A stretch of 12,191 nucleotides of DNA from Candidatus Woesearchaeota archaeon (lineage in GTDB: Archaea; Nanobdellota; Nanobdellia; Woesearchaeales; WJKL01): contig WJKL01000090.1 of assembly GCA_014729145.1 (NCBI GenBank), forward strand, positions 1 through 12,191. The letters run 5' to 3'. Numbering within the stretch: the stretch's first letter is position 1; every line of letters starts with the position of its first letter. A program made the position numbers and the translations under genes. The notes below the pieces were generated by a model, which saw only the letters and a program-made list of their open reading frames with translations, ran no database searches and was not told the DNA's origin. Positions 1 to 6,156 of this stretch are shown here, piece after piece.

Positions 1-419
1 TCATCAAGAACAAACACAGCTGATTTTTTGTTTATTATCTTTTTGATCTCATCCATAAGTTCATCTGCTCTTTTGTTTTGGATGAATTTATAGCCTATTT
101 GACTGCATATTTCTGTGATTATCTTGAAAGAAGTGTTTTTTTTCCAGCAGTTTATATAAATAGGATATATTTCATCGGTTTCATTTTCTAGGTCTCTTAG
201 AACATATCTTGTAGCTGCTGTTTTTCCTATTCCGGGGGGGCCGTGGATTAAAAGATTTTTTCCGTTTCTTTTCTGCATCAATGGTTTTATGCAGTTTGCA
301 AGATAGAACTGTTCTTTTTCTCTGTAAGGGAGAAGCTTTGGAAGAAAATCATAATCTAATGCAATCTCATCTTTGAACAATGATTCATTGTCCTTAAGCA
401 TATCTTTAAACAGATTCAT
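1..419 (-). CDS. cdc6: Orc1/Cdc6-type replication initiator ATPase, N-terminal part (cut by window edge)
   Basis: The 139 visible residues start at an ATG (417-419) and run off the window. The N-terminus (SLFKDEIALDYDFLPKLLPYR, shown here as its tail LDYDFLPKLLPYREKE) resembles the segment leading into the AAA+ domain of archaeal Orc1/Cdc6. A Walker A motif (HGPPGIGKTA) follows near residue 60, and the last visible residues (AVFVLDE) are a Walker B. Family knowledge: these proteins bind origin repeats and load MCM in archaeal replication initiation. A GGGGG stretch (424-428) lies just before the start, and an AT-rich TATA-like stretch (about 450-468) lies upstream. The gene lies 63 bp downstream of serS on the same strand. 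The C-terminal winged-helix DNA-binding domain is outside the window, so a different AAA+ ATPase cannot be fully excluded. Confidence 0.8.
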   Translation of the reverse strand, partial: MNLFKDMLKDNESLFKDEIALDYDFLPKLLPYREKEQFYLANCIKPLMQKRNGKNLLIHGPPGIGKTAATRYVLRDLENETDEIYPIYINCWKKNTSFKIITEICSQIGYKFIQNKRADELMDEIKKIINKKSAVFVLD

Positions 420-482
420 TCAGTCCCCCTGTTATAAGAATTGGTCTTAAATTTAAATATTTTTGGTTTTATGATTATTTGG

Positions 483-1751
483 CTATTTATCTGCCTTGAT
501 CTTCTTTAATCCACCCATATAAGGCTGAAGAACCTTAGGTATTTTTATAGAGCCGTCTTTAAGCTGGTTGCATTCCAGCAAAGAAATCATCAATCTTGGA
601 GCAGCCAATCCAGATCCGTTAAGAGTGTGAATATATTTATTTCCTTGCTTTGTCCTGAATCTTGTATTCATCCTTCTTGCCTGAAAATCCAAACAGTTTG
701 AGCAGGAGGATGTTTCGAGATATTTTTTTTGATATGGAGAATAAACTTCTATATCATATGTTTTTGAAGCTGCGAACCCCATATCTCCTGTTGAGAGTAT
801 CAATGTTCTGTATGGGATATTAAGCATCTCCAGGAGTTTTTCTGCTCTCTGGCGCATGTCTTCGAGTTCTTTTTCAGAATGATCTGGATGGCATAGCTTT
901 ACCATCTCTACTTTATCAAACTGGTGGAGCCTGAAGATTCCCCTTGTTTCTGAGCCGTGTCTTCCAGCTTCTGTCCTGAAGCAGGGAGTGTAGGCAGTAT
1001 AATATTTTGGAAGATCTTCTGCTTCTAAAATTTCTTCCCTGTGCATATTTGTCAAAGGCACTTCTGCAGTAGGTATCAGATACTGCCCTTCTGTTGTCTT
1101 GTACAGATCTTCTTCAAATTTTGGAAGCTGTGCAGTTCCGAAGAGTGCTTCTTTGTTTACAACAATCGGAGGACATATCTCTGTCCAGCCGTCTTTTGAA
1201 TGGAAATCTAGGAAGAAGTTTATCAATGCTCTTTCAAGCTTTGCTCCAAGCCCTTTGAAAACATAGAACCCTGAGCCTGAAAGTTTAACTGATTTTTCTA
1301 TATCTATTATATCAAGGTCTTTTCCAAGCTCCCAGTGAGCTTTTGGTTTGAATTTGAAGTTTGGAAGCTTTCCCCATTTTTTGACCTCTTTATTTGCTTC
1401 TTCATCTTTTCCAACAGGAACTGTCTTGTCTGGAAGGTTTGGGATGCCTGTTTCTATCTCAAATCTTTGTTTTTTTAGCTTGTCAACATTTTTTTGCTTT
1501 TTTTCGATCTTTTCTGGAAGTTGTTTTGCTTTTTTAATCTCAGAAGCAGCTGACTTTCCCTGTTTTTTAAGCTTGTTTATCTTTTGGCTTATCTCATTTC
1601 TTCGATGCTTTAATTCCTGAAGTTTTTGAAGCTCATCTCTATAATCTTTATCTATTTTTAGGAGTTTTTCTATATCTATATCATAACCTCTGTCTTTTAC
1701 TGCTTTTTTAACTATATTTGGATTTTCCCTTATATAATTTATATCAATCAT
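483..1751 (-). CDS. serS: Seryl-tRNA synthetase
   Basis: This 422-residue protein charges tRNA-Ser with serine in the cytoplasm. It has the layout of the common (bacterial/eukaryal-type) SerRS. The N-terminal arm, about residues 25-100, is a Lys/Glu-rich antiparallel coiled coil that grips the long variable arm of tRNA-Ser. The class II catalytic core follows, with the TAEVPL serine-binding segment, motif 2 (FRTEAGRHG...GIFRLHQF) and motif 3 (LNGSGLAAPRLMISLLE). Length matches the family norm of about 420-430, so it looks complete. The ATG at 1749-1751 fits a TATA box (TTTATATATC on the minus strand, 1774-1783) about 25 bp upstream, suggesting a leaderless or nearly leaderless transcript. One of its substrates, tRNA-Ser(GCU), is encoded at 5121-5234. 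The rare methanogen-type SerRS is excluded by these motifs. Confidence 0.97.
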   Translation of the reverse strand: MIDINYIRENPNIVKKAVKDRGYDIDIEKLLKIDKDYRDELQKLQELKHRRNEISQKINKLKKQGKSAASEIKKAKQLPEKIEKKQKNVDKLKKQRFEIETGIPNLPDKTVPVGKDEEANKEVKKWGKLPNFKFKPKAHWELGKDLDIIDIEKSVKLSGSGFYVFKGLGAKLERALINFFLDFHSKDGWTEICPPIVVNKEALFGTAQLPKFEEDLYKTTEGQYLIPTAEVPLTNMHREEILEAEDLPKYYTAYTPCFRTEAGRHGSETRGIFRLHQFDKVEMVKLCHPDHSEKELEDMRQRAEKLLEMLNIPYRTLILSTGDMGFAASKTYDIEVYSPYQKKYLETSSCSNCLDFQARRMNTRFRTKQGNKYIHTLNGSGLAAPRLMISLLECNQLKDGSIKIPKVLQPYMGGLKKIKADK

Positions 1752-1773
1752 ATCTTGTTTTAAAGACAGCTGA

Positions 1774-1783
1774 TATATAAATT
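1774..1783 (-). promoter_or_regulatory. TATA box of serS
   Basis: The minus strand reads TTTATATATC, with its downstream edge about 23 bp before the serS ATG (1751). The inserted element at 1797-1938 begins only 13 bp upstream of this box, so everything beyond the BRE region was displaced by the insertion. Confidence 0.6.
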
Positions 1784-1787
1784 TAAA

Positions 1788-1796
1788 GGTTTTTAT
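1788..1796. repeat. Left target-site duplication of the 142-bp element
   Basis: GGTTTTTAT directly abuts the left end of the terminal inverted repeat. The identical 9-mer directly abuts the right end (1939-1947). The match stops exactly at 9 bp on both sides. Confidence 0.8.
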
Positions 1797-1938
1797 GGGT
1801 GTGTTCCAAAAGTTCTACTTTGCTGAACAAAACCCTAAACCCAATTTTAGGAACTTGTTCAGCTATGTCTGGCCATGCCTTGATTTGCTGTGCGAATCTG
1901 CAGTATTTCAAGGTACAGACGTACTCTGAGACACACCC
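1797..1938. mobile_element. MITE-like miniature element, 142 bp, with terminal inverted repeats and 9-bp target duplication
   Basis: The element begins GGGTGTGT and ends ACACACCC, a perfect 8-bp terminal inverted repeat. Weaker matching continues inward (GGGTGTGTTCCAAAA against GGGTGTGTCTCAGAG read from the other end). It is flanked by GGTTTTTAT at 1788-1796 and 1939-1947, a perfect 9-bp direct repeat with no spare base. Inside is a strong hairpin: GCTGAACAA (1822-1830) pairs with TTGTTCAGC (1855-1863), capped by CCTAAA/TTTAGG. A 63-codon minus-strand frame runs through the element but shows no recognisable transposase motif. The element therefore looks non-autonomous, mobilised in trans. An 8-9 bp duplication and GG-starting ends occur in families such as IS1 and IS1595; I cannot assign it. 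It lies between the divergent promoters of serS and the gene at 1995. Confidence 0.78.
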
Positions 1939-1947
1939 GGTTTTTAT
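1939..1947. repeat. Right target-site duplication of the 142-bp element
   Basis: GGTTTTTAT is identical to 1788-1796 and abuts the ACACACCC terminus. Confidence 0.8.
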
Positions 1948-1953
1948 CAAAAG

Positions 1954-1963
1954 TTTTATATAA
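1954..1963 (+). promoter_or_regulatory. TATA box for the gene at 1995
   Basis: TTTATATAAA lies about 32-40 bp before the ATG at 1995, which would place the transcription start near 1985. It is 7 bp downstream of the right target duplication of the inserted element. Confidence 0.6.
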
Positions 1964-1994
1964 AAAGAAAACAATGCTGTACTAAGGTTTTATC

Positions 1995-2885
1995 ATGCCG
2001 AATGATTCAGGAATGCAGGAATCAGGAGGGGGCGTTTTAGATAGAATCCATGACAATTTAATCCAAGAAGATATAGATTCTTTAGTTGAACTCCACCATA
2101 CTCTTTCTAGAGAAGGGGGCTATCAGCTTGCAAACAAGTTAAAACATCTGGTGTGCCATATATACGGGATAAACAACAAAAAAAGTCCTATCTATGTAGA
2201 AACTGAAATTAATCTTGAAACCACTTTGGGTAGCAGGATTTTACATCCTCTAAAGGAACATGAAACTTATGATCCTCGTTCTGCTGGTTATGATGAGCAA
2301 AAACAGGCAAGAGATATAGAATTATTTAACAGGAGAAAAGGCTTTTTAAGACATCTGGAAGAAAAAGGGTTGGTTGAAGGCAATTATCCAAGGGATGATA
2401 TCCTTAAGTTTGAAGTTTATTTAAGAAATGAAGATATCAATCTTCATAAATATTATCTAACAGAACAGATGATTAAGGAAGAATCTTTTGATTATCTGAA
2501 CGGCAGCGGGGCTTTTCTTACTGTTGTAGCTGGACATTGGGATATGGAACAGTCTGTATTTTTCTATAAGAGAGCAGAAGAGCATTATTATGATATGGGT
2601 ATTCCTTTTGAATGGAAAGCAAATCTTGAGATGGGAATTGTTGTAGAGACTTTAGGACAAGATAAAAAATTTATTTCAATATCTGGTCCAGACAAGGTAA
2701 GGCTTGAGGGAAATAATGCCCAGCGCACTATGTTTGAAGAACTTGAAAAGATAGGCAAAGCAGACATGGCTCCTGAGTACAGCATTAATTATTACAGGCC
2801 AGAAGAAAGTAAGATAATAGAAGACAAAAATCACCCTACTGGTATCTTTACATTAAATGGGAAAGAAAAAGAGATACTTTCCTGA
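1995..2885 (+). CDS. Conserved-looking hypothetical protein, 296 aa, function unknown
   Basis: I do not recognise this protein. It is a soluble, acidic to neutral protein with no signal peptide and no membrane segment. The first 70 residues look helical and contain HHTLSREGGYQLANKLKHLV. Residues about 75-150 are highly charged (DPRSAGYDEQKQARDIELF, then a basic helix). The C-terminal half is richer in beta-strand residues (FLTVVAGHWDMEQSVFFYKR, MGIVVETLG, KFISISGP) and could be an alpha/beta or beta-barrel domain. No nucleotide-binding loop or metal-binding Cys cluster is visible. Codon use matches its neighbours. The ATG follows its own TATA box by about 35 bp, and no strong ribosome-binding motif is present. 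The similar-sized gap and same strand as the next gene suggest neighbours, but that gene has its own promoter. Confidence 0.8.
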   Translation: MPNDSGMQESGGGVLDRIHDNLIQEDIDSLVELHHTLSREGGYQLANKLKHLVCHIYGINNKKSPIYVETEINLETTLGSRILHPLKEHETYDPRSAGYDEQKQARDIELFNRRKGFLRHLEEKGLVEGNYPRDDILKFEVYLRNEDINLHKYYLTEQMIKEESFDYLNGSGAFLTVVAGHWDMEQSVFFYKRAEEHYYDMGIPFEWKANLEMGIVVETLGQDKKFISISGPDKVRLEGNNAQRTMFEELEKIGKADMAPEYSINYYRPEESKIIEDKNHPTGIFTLNGKEKEILS

Positions 2886-2911
2886 TTTTCTCTTCTAAAA
2901 TATAACGAAAA

Positions 2912-2922
2912 GTTTATATAAC
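2912..2922 (+). promoter_or_regulatory. TATA box for the gene at 2988
   Basis: GTTTATATAAC would start transcription near 2945, leaving a leader of about 43 nt before the ATG at 2988. The leader contains a seven-codon frame (ATG 2958 to TAG 2981, MLGLVEN), itself preceded by GGAG (2946-2949), and a GGTGGAG Shine-Dalgarno-like stretch (2969-2975) for the main gene. Confidence 0.5.
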
Positions 2923-2987
2923 ACATTACAATCTCCTGTACTATTGGAGTATATCGCATGTTGGGGTTGGTGGAGAATTAGCACCAA

Positions 2988-3371
2988 ATGAATCCAGTAA
3001 TAACAGAAGAAAAAAAGGTTGAAAGCATCGAAGGTTCTTTACACATTAATAGTGTAAATAGTTCTAATGGTTATATGCTTGAATTGGGCAGGGATAATGA
3101 AAGTTATTTTGTCAATATTTGGAATGGAAACCCATATGCAAGCTCAAAGATAAGGGGAAATAACAGGCAAAGTTTAGTCGGGCTTATCTTTACACTTGGA
3201 GAAAATCAAACAACTGCGGATATGTTATATGAAAATACAGATGGAGAAATTTATCTTAGTGAGCTTAAAGCCAAGGGGTTTGTTCGTGAACTAGAAGATG
3301 TAACAAGCGTAGGTTACCTGGTTGTTGAACAGATTCTTAAGGAAAATAAGATAAGAAAAAGATTTTATTGA
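2988..3371 (+). CDS. Hypothetical protein, 127 aa
   Basis: I do not recognise this protein. It is soluble, without signal peptide, membrane segment or cysteines. Residues about 15-65 look beta-rich (SLHINSVNSSNGYMLELG, YFVNIWNGNPYASSKIRG). Residues 62-127 read as alternating helix and strand and could be a small winged-helix-like fold (LVGLIFTLGENQTTADMLYENT, then IYLSELKAKGFVRELEDV), but this is only a pattern impression. The first visible in-frame ATG is used. A GGTGGAG motif lies about 13 bp upstream, longer than ideal spacing. The stop codon ends at 3371 and the convergent PIN-ATPase gene ends at 3372, so the two genes share no intergenic DNA. Confidence 0.75.
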   Translation: MNPVITEEKKVESIEGSLHINSVNSSNGYMLELGRDNESYFVNIWNGNPYASSKIRGNNRQSLVGLIFTLGENQTTADMLYENTDGEIYLSELKAKGFVRELEDVTSVGYLVVEQILKENKIRKRFY

Positions 3372-5003
3372 TTACCTTCTTTTCTTTTTGCGTCCCTTTT
3401 TTCGTTTCTTTTTACTTTTTTTTCCTCTGTAGCCTTCTAGTTCCTGGATATCAATTGACAATCCTAGTTCTTTTTCAATCTGTTCAATGTGTTTTCCGCC
3501 TTTTCCTATTATTCCAGCAATTGCATGATCTGGAACTTTTACTACTGCTTTGTTTGTAGATACAACTTCAACATCAACTTCATTTGCATACATCTGGAAA
3601 TATCTTTTGATGGGATCTTCAAGAAGCTTCAAGACCCCTGATTTTTTTTCGGTTTCTTTTACTGGAACAACAACAGTTTCTTCTCCATAACTGTAAAGTT
3701 CGAATTCAAGCTTTCCTTTTTCAAAGTCTGTCACTGTTACAACAGGCCTTGCAAGGTCTGCTTCTGTCATTCCTGAAGGAACTTTTACCTCCATCTGAAG
3801 AGAAAGGACTTTTTTTATATTTCCATCTTTTATGAATATTACTGTGTCAATAACATGAGGAATAACTCCAAGCTCGATCTTTCCTACAAATCTCTGGATA
3901 GCGTCTACAGGAGCTGTTGCGTGGATTACTCCAGCCAATCCAATACCAGATAATCTTAGATCTGCAAAAAGTTCGAAATCTTCTCTGTTTCTCATCTCAT
4001 CGAATAAAGTATAATCTGGACGGGACAATAATAAAATATCATGTATTTCCTGCGGTGAACCATGGGAGATTGCATATTGTGTTATCTTTTCAGGAAGAAC
4101 TAAATCACGAGGGGCTTCTACAGTTTTTACAATCTTGCCTTTTTCAGCATAGAATTCTGAAAGTGCTGCTGCAAAAGTGGATTTTCCCATCCCAGGGGAG
4201 CCTGAAATGAGGATTCCCTCTGCCTGCTCTTCAAGTCTTCTCTTCAGTTTTTCAGATATATTATATTGTTCTAAAGAAAGCTGTTTTACAGGTCTCACTG
4301 CTGTTATTTCCCATCCATCTGAGAAAGGCGGACGAGTTATTACAATCCTGTATTTTCCTAGCTGAACGATTGTTGAACCTTCTCTTTCAATCTCTAGGAA
4401 GCCATCTATAGAAGATTCAGCAGCTTCGATTATCTCTGAAGATATTTTTTTTATCTCATCTTTGGTTATCTTTGATTCTTTTATCTTTTTGAACTCCCAT
4501 TTTCCCGGCTCTCCTTTTTTTGCTGTTGGAGAAGTATTTTCTCTCAGATGTACGGACATAGTCTGCTTGTCGAAAAAAGATTCAATCCTTAGTCTTTTTC
4601 TTGTTTTTTGTTTTTCTGCAAGTATAAATTTTATGCCTTTTGCTTCAGCAACTTTTGCCTGGATCTTGTCTGCAGTAAGTAGAGTAGCATCTTCTTCATA
4701 TGCAAGATCTCTTATCAAGGAATCTATCTCTCCAAGAGAAGCATATTTGATCTGTGCAGCAGAAGGTCTTTTTCCAGAGAATATTACATCAAATCCATTT
4801 TTTAAATCCATTAGTTTTTTTATCTCATCCAACCCTATATGACCTATTGATTTTCCTTTATTGGCCTGGTGCTCTAATTCAGCCAGTACAGCTTCGTGGA
4901 TTATAATAGTATCTACTGAAAGCTGTTTGTTTTCTATCTCTTTTGAAACCAGGCCTTCAATTATTACTGAAGTGTCTGGAATCAATTTTTGGATTTTTGT
5001 CAT
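3372..5003 (-). CDS. PIN domain - PilT/GspE-type ATPase - KH domain protein (PINA-like, COG1855 type)
   Basis: With the chosen start this is a 543-residue, three-domain protein. An N-terminal PIN domain (about 1-130) keeps the expected acidic residues: PDTSVIIEG, VLAELEHQ, EIDSLIRDLA and LLTADK. A RecA-like secretion-type ATPase follows, with Walker A SGSPGMGKST near residue 270 and Walker B TLFDEMRN some 65 residues on. A KH domain has the GxxG loop IIGKGGKHI. The tail is strongly basic (KKSKKKRKKGRKKKRR). This architecture is widespread in archaea. The Sulfolobus member, PINA, is reported as a hexameric Holliday-junction branch-migration ATPase; an RNA role is also plausible given PIN and KH. 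An upstream in-frame ATG at 5036 is rejected because it lies upstream of the TATA box (5026-5033). The ATG at 5003 is about 25 bp below that box, implying a leaderless message. Confidence 0.92.
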   Translation of the reverse strand: MTKIQKLIPDTSVIIEGLVSKEIENKQLSVDTIIIHEAVLAELEHQANKGKSIGHIGLDEIKKLMDLKNGFDVIFSGKRPSAAQIKYASLGEIDSLIRDLAYEEDATLLTADKIQAKVAEAKGIKFILAEKQKTRKRLRIESFFDKQTMSVHLRENTSPTAKKGEPGKWEFKKIKESKITKDEIKKISSEIIEAAESSIDGFLEIEREGSTIVQLGKYRIVITRPPFSDGWEITAVRPVKQLSLEQYNISEKLKRRLEEQAEGILISGSPGMGKSTFAAALSEFYAEKGKIVKTVEAPRDLVLPEKITQYAISHGSPQEIHDILLLSRPDYTLFDEMRNREDFELFADLRLSGIGLAGVIHATAPVDAIQRFVGKIELGVIPHVIDTVIFIKDGNIKKVLSLQMEVKVPSGMTEADLARPVVTVTDFEKGKLEFELYSYGEETVVVPVKETEKKSGVLKLLEDPIKRYFQMYANEVDVEVVSTNKAVVKVPDHAIAGIIGKGGKHIEQIEKELGLSIDIQELEGYRGKKSKKKRKKGRKKKRR

Positions 5004-5025
5004 GATGTAAAGAAGTAAAATAGGG

Positions 5026-5033
5026 TTTATAAA
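5026..5033 (-). promoter_or_regulatory. TATA box of the PIN-ATPase-KH gene
   Basis: TTTATAAA (palindromic) ends 23 bp before the ATG at 5003. It decides the start of that gene: the longer frame starting at 5036 would begin upstream of the promoter. Confidence 0.65.
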
Positions 5034-5054
5034 CATTTAGTTTTTAGAAGAAAA

Positions 5055-5073
5055 ATTAAAAACGCCGCGGATG
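5055..5073. repeat. Second copy of the tRNA-Ser 3' end and flank (19-bp direct repeat)
   Basis: ATTAAAAACGCCGCGGATG is repeated exactly at 5112-5130, 57 bp away. The repeat covers the last 10 nt of tRNA-Ser, the discriminator base and the following T-rich terminator. The 38 bp between copies contain a hairpin (TTTCGGC/GCCGAAA with loop AAA). Duplicated tRNA 3' ends are typical attachment-site scars of integrases, but a local tandem duplication would look the same. Confidence 0.8.
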
Positions 5074-5111
5074 ATAAATTTCGGCAAAGCCGAAAAGACC
5101 ATCCTTGGCTT

Positions 5112-5130
5112 ATTAAAAACGCCGCGGATG
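5112..5130. repeat. First copy of the 19-bp direct repeat, overlapping the tRNA-Ser 3' end
   Basis: It is identical to 5055-5073. On the minus strand it reads through the tRNA acceptor 3' strand into a TTTTT run, which probably terminates the tRNA transcript. Confidence 0.8.
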
Positions 5131-5234
5131 GGATTTGAACCCACAAATCCCGAAGGAAACAGGATGTTCACAATCTGTAGCAATCATACGCTTCTTTTAA
5201 GAATCTGCGCAGTACCAGGTTGTGCCACCGCGGC
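5121..5234 (-). tRNA. trnS(gcu): tRNA-Ser(GCU) with two BHB introns
   Basis: The primary gene is 114 nt. The acceptor stem GCCGCGG/CCGCGGC, D arm (GCA/TGC, loop with GG), T arm GTGGG-TTCAAAT-CCCAT and discriminator G (5120, minus strand) are clear. Intron 1 (5186-5204, 19 nt) lies at position 29/30: central helix GCGC/GCGT, three-base bulges AGA and ATG, inner helix TTCT/AGAA. Intron 2 (5166-5177, 12 nt) lies at 37/38: central helix TTGC/GTGA (two wobbles), bulges TAC and ACA. Removing both gives a perfect anticodon stem CAGGA/TCCTG, loop TTGCTAA (anticodon GCU, 5179-5181) and a 15-nt variable arm closed by TCC-UUCG-GGA, as expected for class II tRNA-Ser. G73 agrees with serine. CCA is not encoded. 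A short inverted repeat AAGGTTT/AAACCTT (5237-5254) lies just 5' of the tRNA. Its promoter overlaps the 3' part of the endonuclease gene. Confidence 0.93.
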
Positions 5235-5880
5235 ATAAGGTTTAACAAAACCTTGCTTTTGGAATAAGTGGTATTTATTTAAATGTTTCGGGTTTTTCGG
5301 TTGGACTTCTATCATCCATTTTTTAAGCATTTTTTTACCTGCAATGCATAATTTATTCATATTATTGCTTTTCCAAATGTAATTATTAAAGTCTAGTTTT
5401 TTTGAGTAGATTTGTTAAATCGATAATCATCTGTTTGGAAGCAGATGTAAATTCAATTTTTGGATAGTTATGTACTCCTTTTTTATTTTTATCAAATCTT
5501 AAACACCCATCAGTATCAAAATATCCCCTAATAAATGCTAGTTTTATCTTTTTATTTGATTTTTTAATAAATTCTGGAATTTTAATTGTGTTGGTTTTTC
5601 TGCCAGGATTAAAACCATAATTTATAAAAAATGAAGTGACCTTCTTTTTACTAGTTTGAATTCCAAAACAATCATTTTTACCTCCACTTCTAAATTTAGG
5701 TGTAAATTTTGTTTTAAATATGGAGATCATTAAAGGTACAATATTTTTATAGTAATATTCTTTTTCTTTTAAACTACCTCTTAATTCCCAAACTAAACTC
5801 CAATCAGTTTTATATAATGTTCCATTTCCTCTATGGGTGCCAATTAATTCTGAAATTTTCGGATTTAATCTTTTATCCAT
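5184..5880 (-). pseudogene. LAGLIDADG homing endonuclease, frameshifted in an A7 run
   Basis: The intact frame (5386-5880, 164 aa) ends early at LLKKTRL. Skipping one A of the A7 run (5397-5403) restores a frame that continues 70 codons to a TGA at 5184-5186. It reads LDFNNYIWKSNNMNKLCIAG, then KKMLKKWMIEVQPKNPKHL and HLFQKQGF, typical of the C-terminal end of archaeal LAGLIDADG proteins and comparable to the intact paralogue at 6146-6874. The restored length is about 232 aa. The first LAGLIDADG motif is LIGTHRGNG with Asn19 where the catalytic Asp is expected; the second, FIRGYFDTDG (116-125), is intact. The restored C-terminus overlaps the promoter and the first 51 nt of tRNA-Ser. A sequencing or assembly error, true decay or programmed +1 frameshifting are all possible. 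The promoter is copy A of the shared 26-bp module (5911-5950). Confidence 0.85.
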
Positions 5881-5910
5881 TTTATTCTAAAAATAGAAAA
5901 GTTTTTCTTA

Positions 5911-5950
5911 CTTATAAGCTCTGTGCAGGTGAATGTCCAGTGTCCAGTGG
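5911..5950 (-). promoter_or_regulatory. Shared promoter module, copy A: 26-bp element plus TATA box
   Basis: On the minus strand the 26-bp element (5925-5950) contains CACTGGA repeated in tandem followed by CATTCACCTGC, and is identical to 9728-9753. The TATA box CTTATAAG (5911-5918) begins 32 bp after the first base of the element, the same spacing as in copies B and C. The endonuclease ATG (5880) is about 31 bp below the box. The other side faces the tRNA-iMet promoter (TATA-like TTTTTTAAAG about 5964-5973), so the element could also affect that gene. Confidence 0.8.
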
Positions 5951-5994
5951 ATAAAAACATAACTTTTTTAAAGACCTTTTAAATCTAATCCTAT

Positions 5995-6138
5995 AGCGGG
6001 ATGGGGCAGTCAGGAGTGCCCGTCGAAGTCACAGACCTCGTGACTGCGGATGGCTCATAGGACTTTCCTGGGATACCCGGAGAAAAACATGTAAATGTTT
6101 TTCGGGTAAAGGTCGGAAGTTCAAATCTTCCTCCCGCT
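5995..6138 (+). tRNA. trnM(cau): Initiator tRNA-Met(CAU) with three BHB introns
   Basis: The primary gene is 144 nt plus discriminator A at 6139. The acceptor stem AGCGGGA/TCCCGCT with A1-U72, D stem GGGC/GCCC and T arm GGAAG-TTCAAAT-CTTCC are perfect. Intron A (6026-6051, 26 nt, position 29/30): central helix CCGT/GCGG, bulges CGA and ATG, inner helix AGTCAC/GTGACT. Intron B (6060-6074, 15 nt, position 37/38): central helix CTCA/TGGG, bulges TAG and ATA. Intron C (6081-6109, 29 nt, position 43/44): central helix ACCC/GGGT, bulges GGA and AAA, inner helix GAAAAACA/TGTTTTTC. Cutting between bulge bases 2 and 3 in every case yields a 74-nt tRNA with anticodon stem TCGGG/CCCGG, loop CTCATAA and variable loop AGGTC. 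The three G-C pairs 29-31/39-41 and A1-U72 are the marks of an archaeal initiator. A T-rich terminator follows. Confidence 0.95.
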
Positions 6139-6156
6139 ATTTTTTTTATTTTTTCC
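6139..6156 (+). terminator. T-tract terminator of tRNA-iMet
   Basis: A run of eight T, an A and six more T directly follow the discriminator base, as expected for archaeal intrinsic termination. The tract also holds the last codons and stop of the opposite-strand endonuclease gene (ends 6146). Confidence 0.6.

Noticed and set aside
420..482. Replication origin next to the orc1/cdc6 gene
   Set aside because: The gap is only 63 bp and shows no origin-recognition-box repeats; the promoter of the gene explains its AT-richness. An origin could lie outside the window.
1783..1974. A 63-codon minus-strand frame across the inserted element
   Set aside because: It starts in the AT-rich promoter of the next gene, has no ribosome-binding motif and no recognisable domain; the element's inverted ends explain the region better.
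3368..5036. Upstream start at 5036 for the PIN-ATPase-KH gene, and the plus-strand frames lying over it
   Set aside because: The 5036 ATG is upstream of the TATA box, and the extra residues (MFINPILLLYI) do not belong to a PIN domain. The plus-strand frames are low-complexity shadows of the coding strand.
5121..5234. tRNA-His(GTG) or tRNA-Leu(TAA) reading of the interrupted tRNA
   Set aside because: Neither gives a paired anticodon stem, and the discriminator G and position -1 do not fit histidine. Removing two BHB introns gives a perfect tRNA-Ser(GCU).
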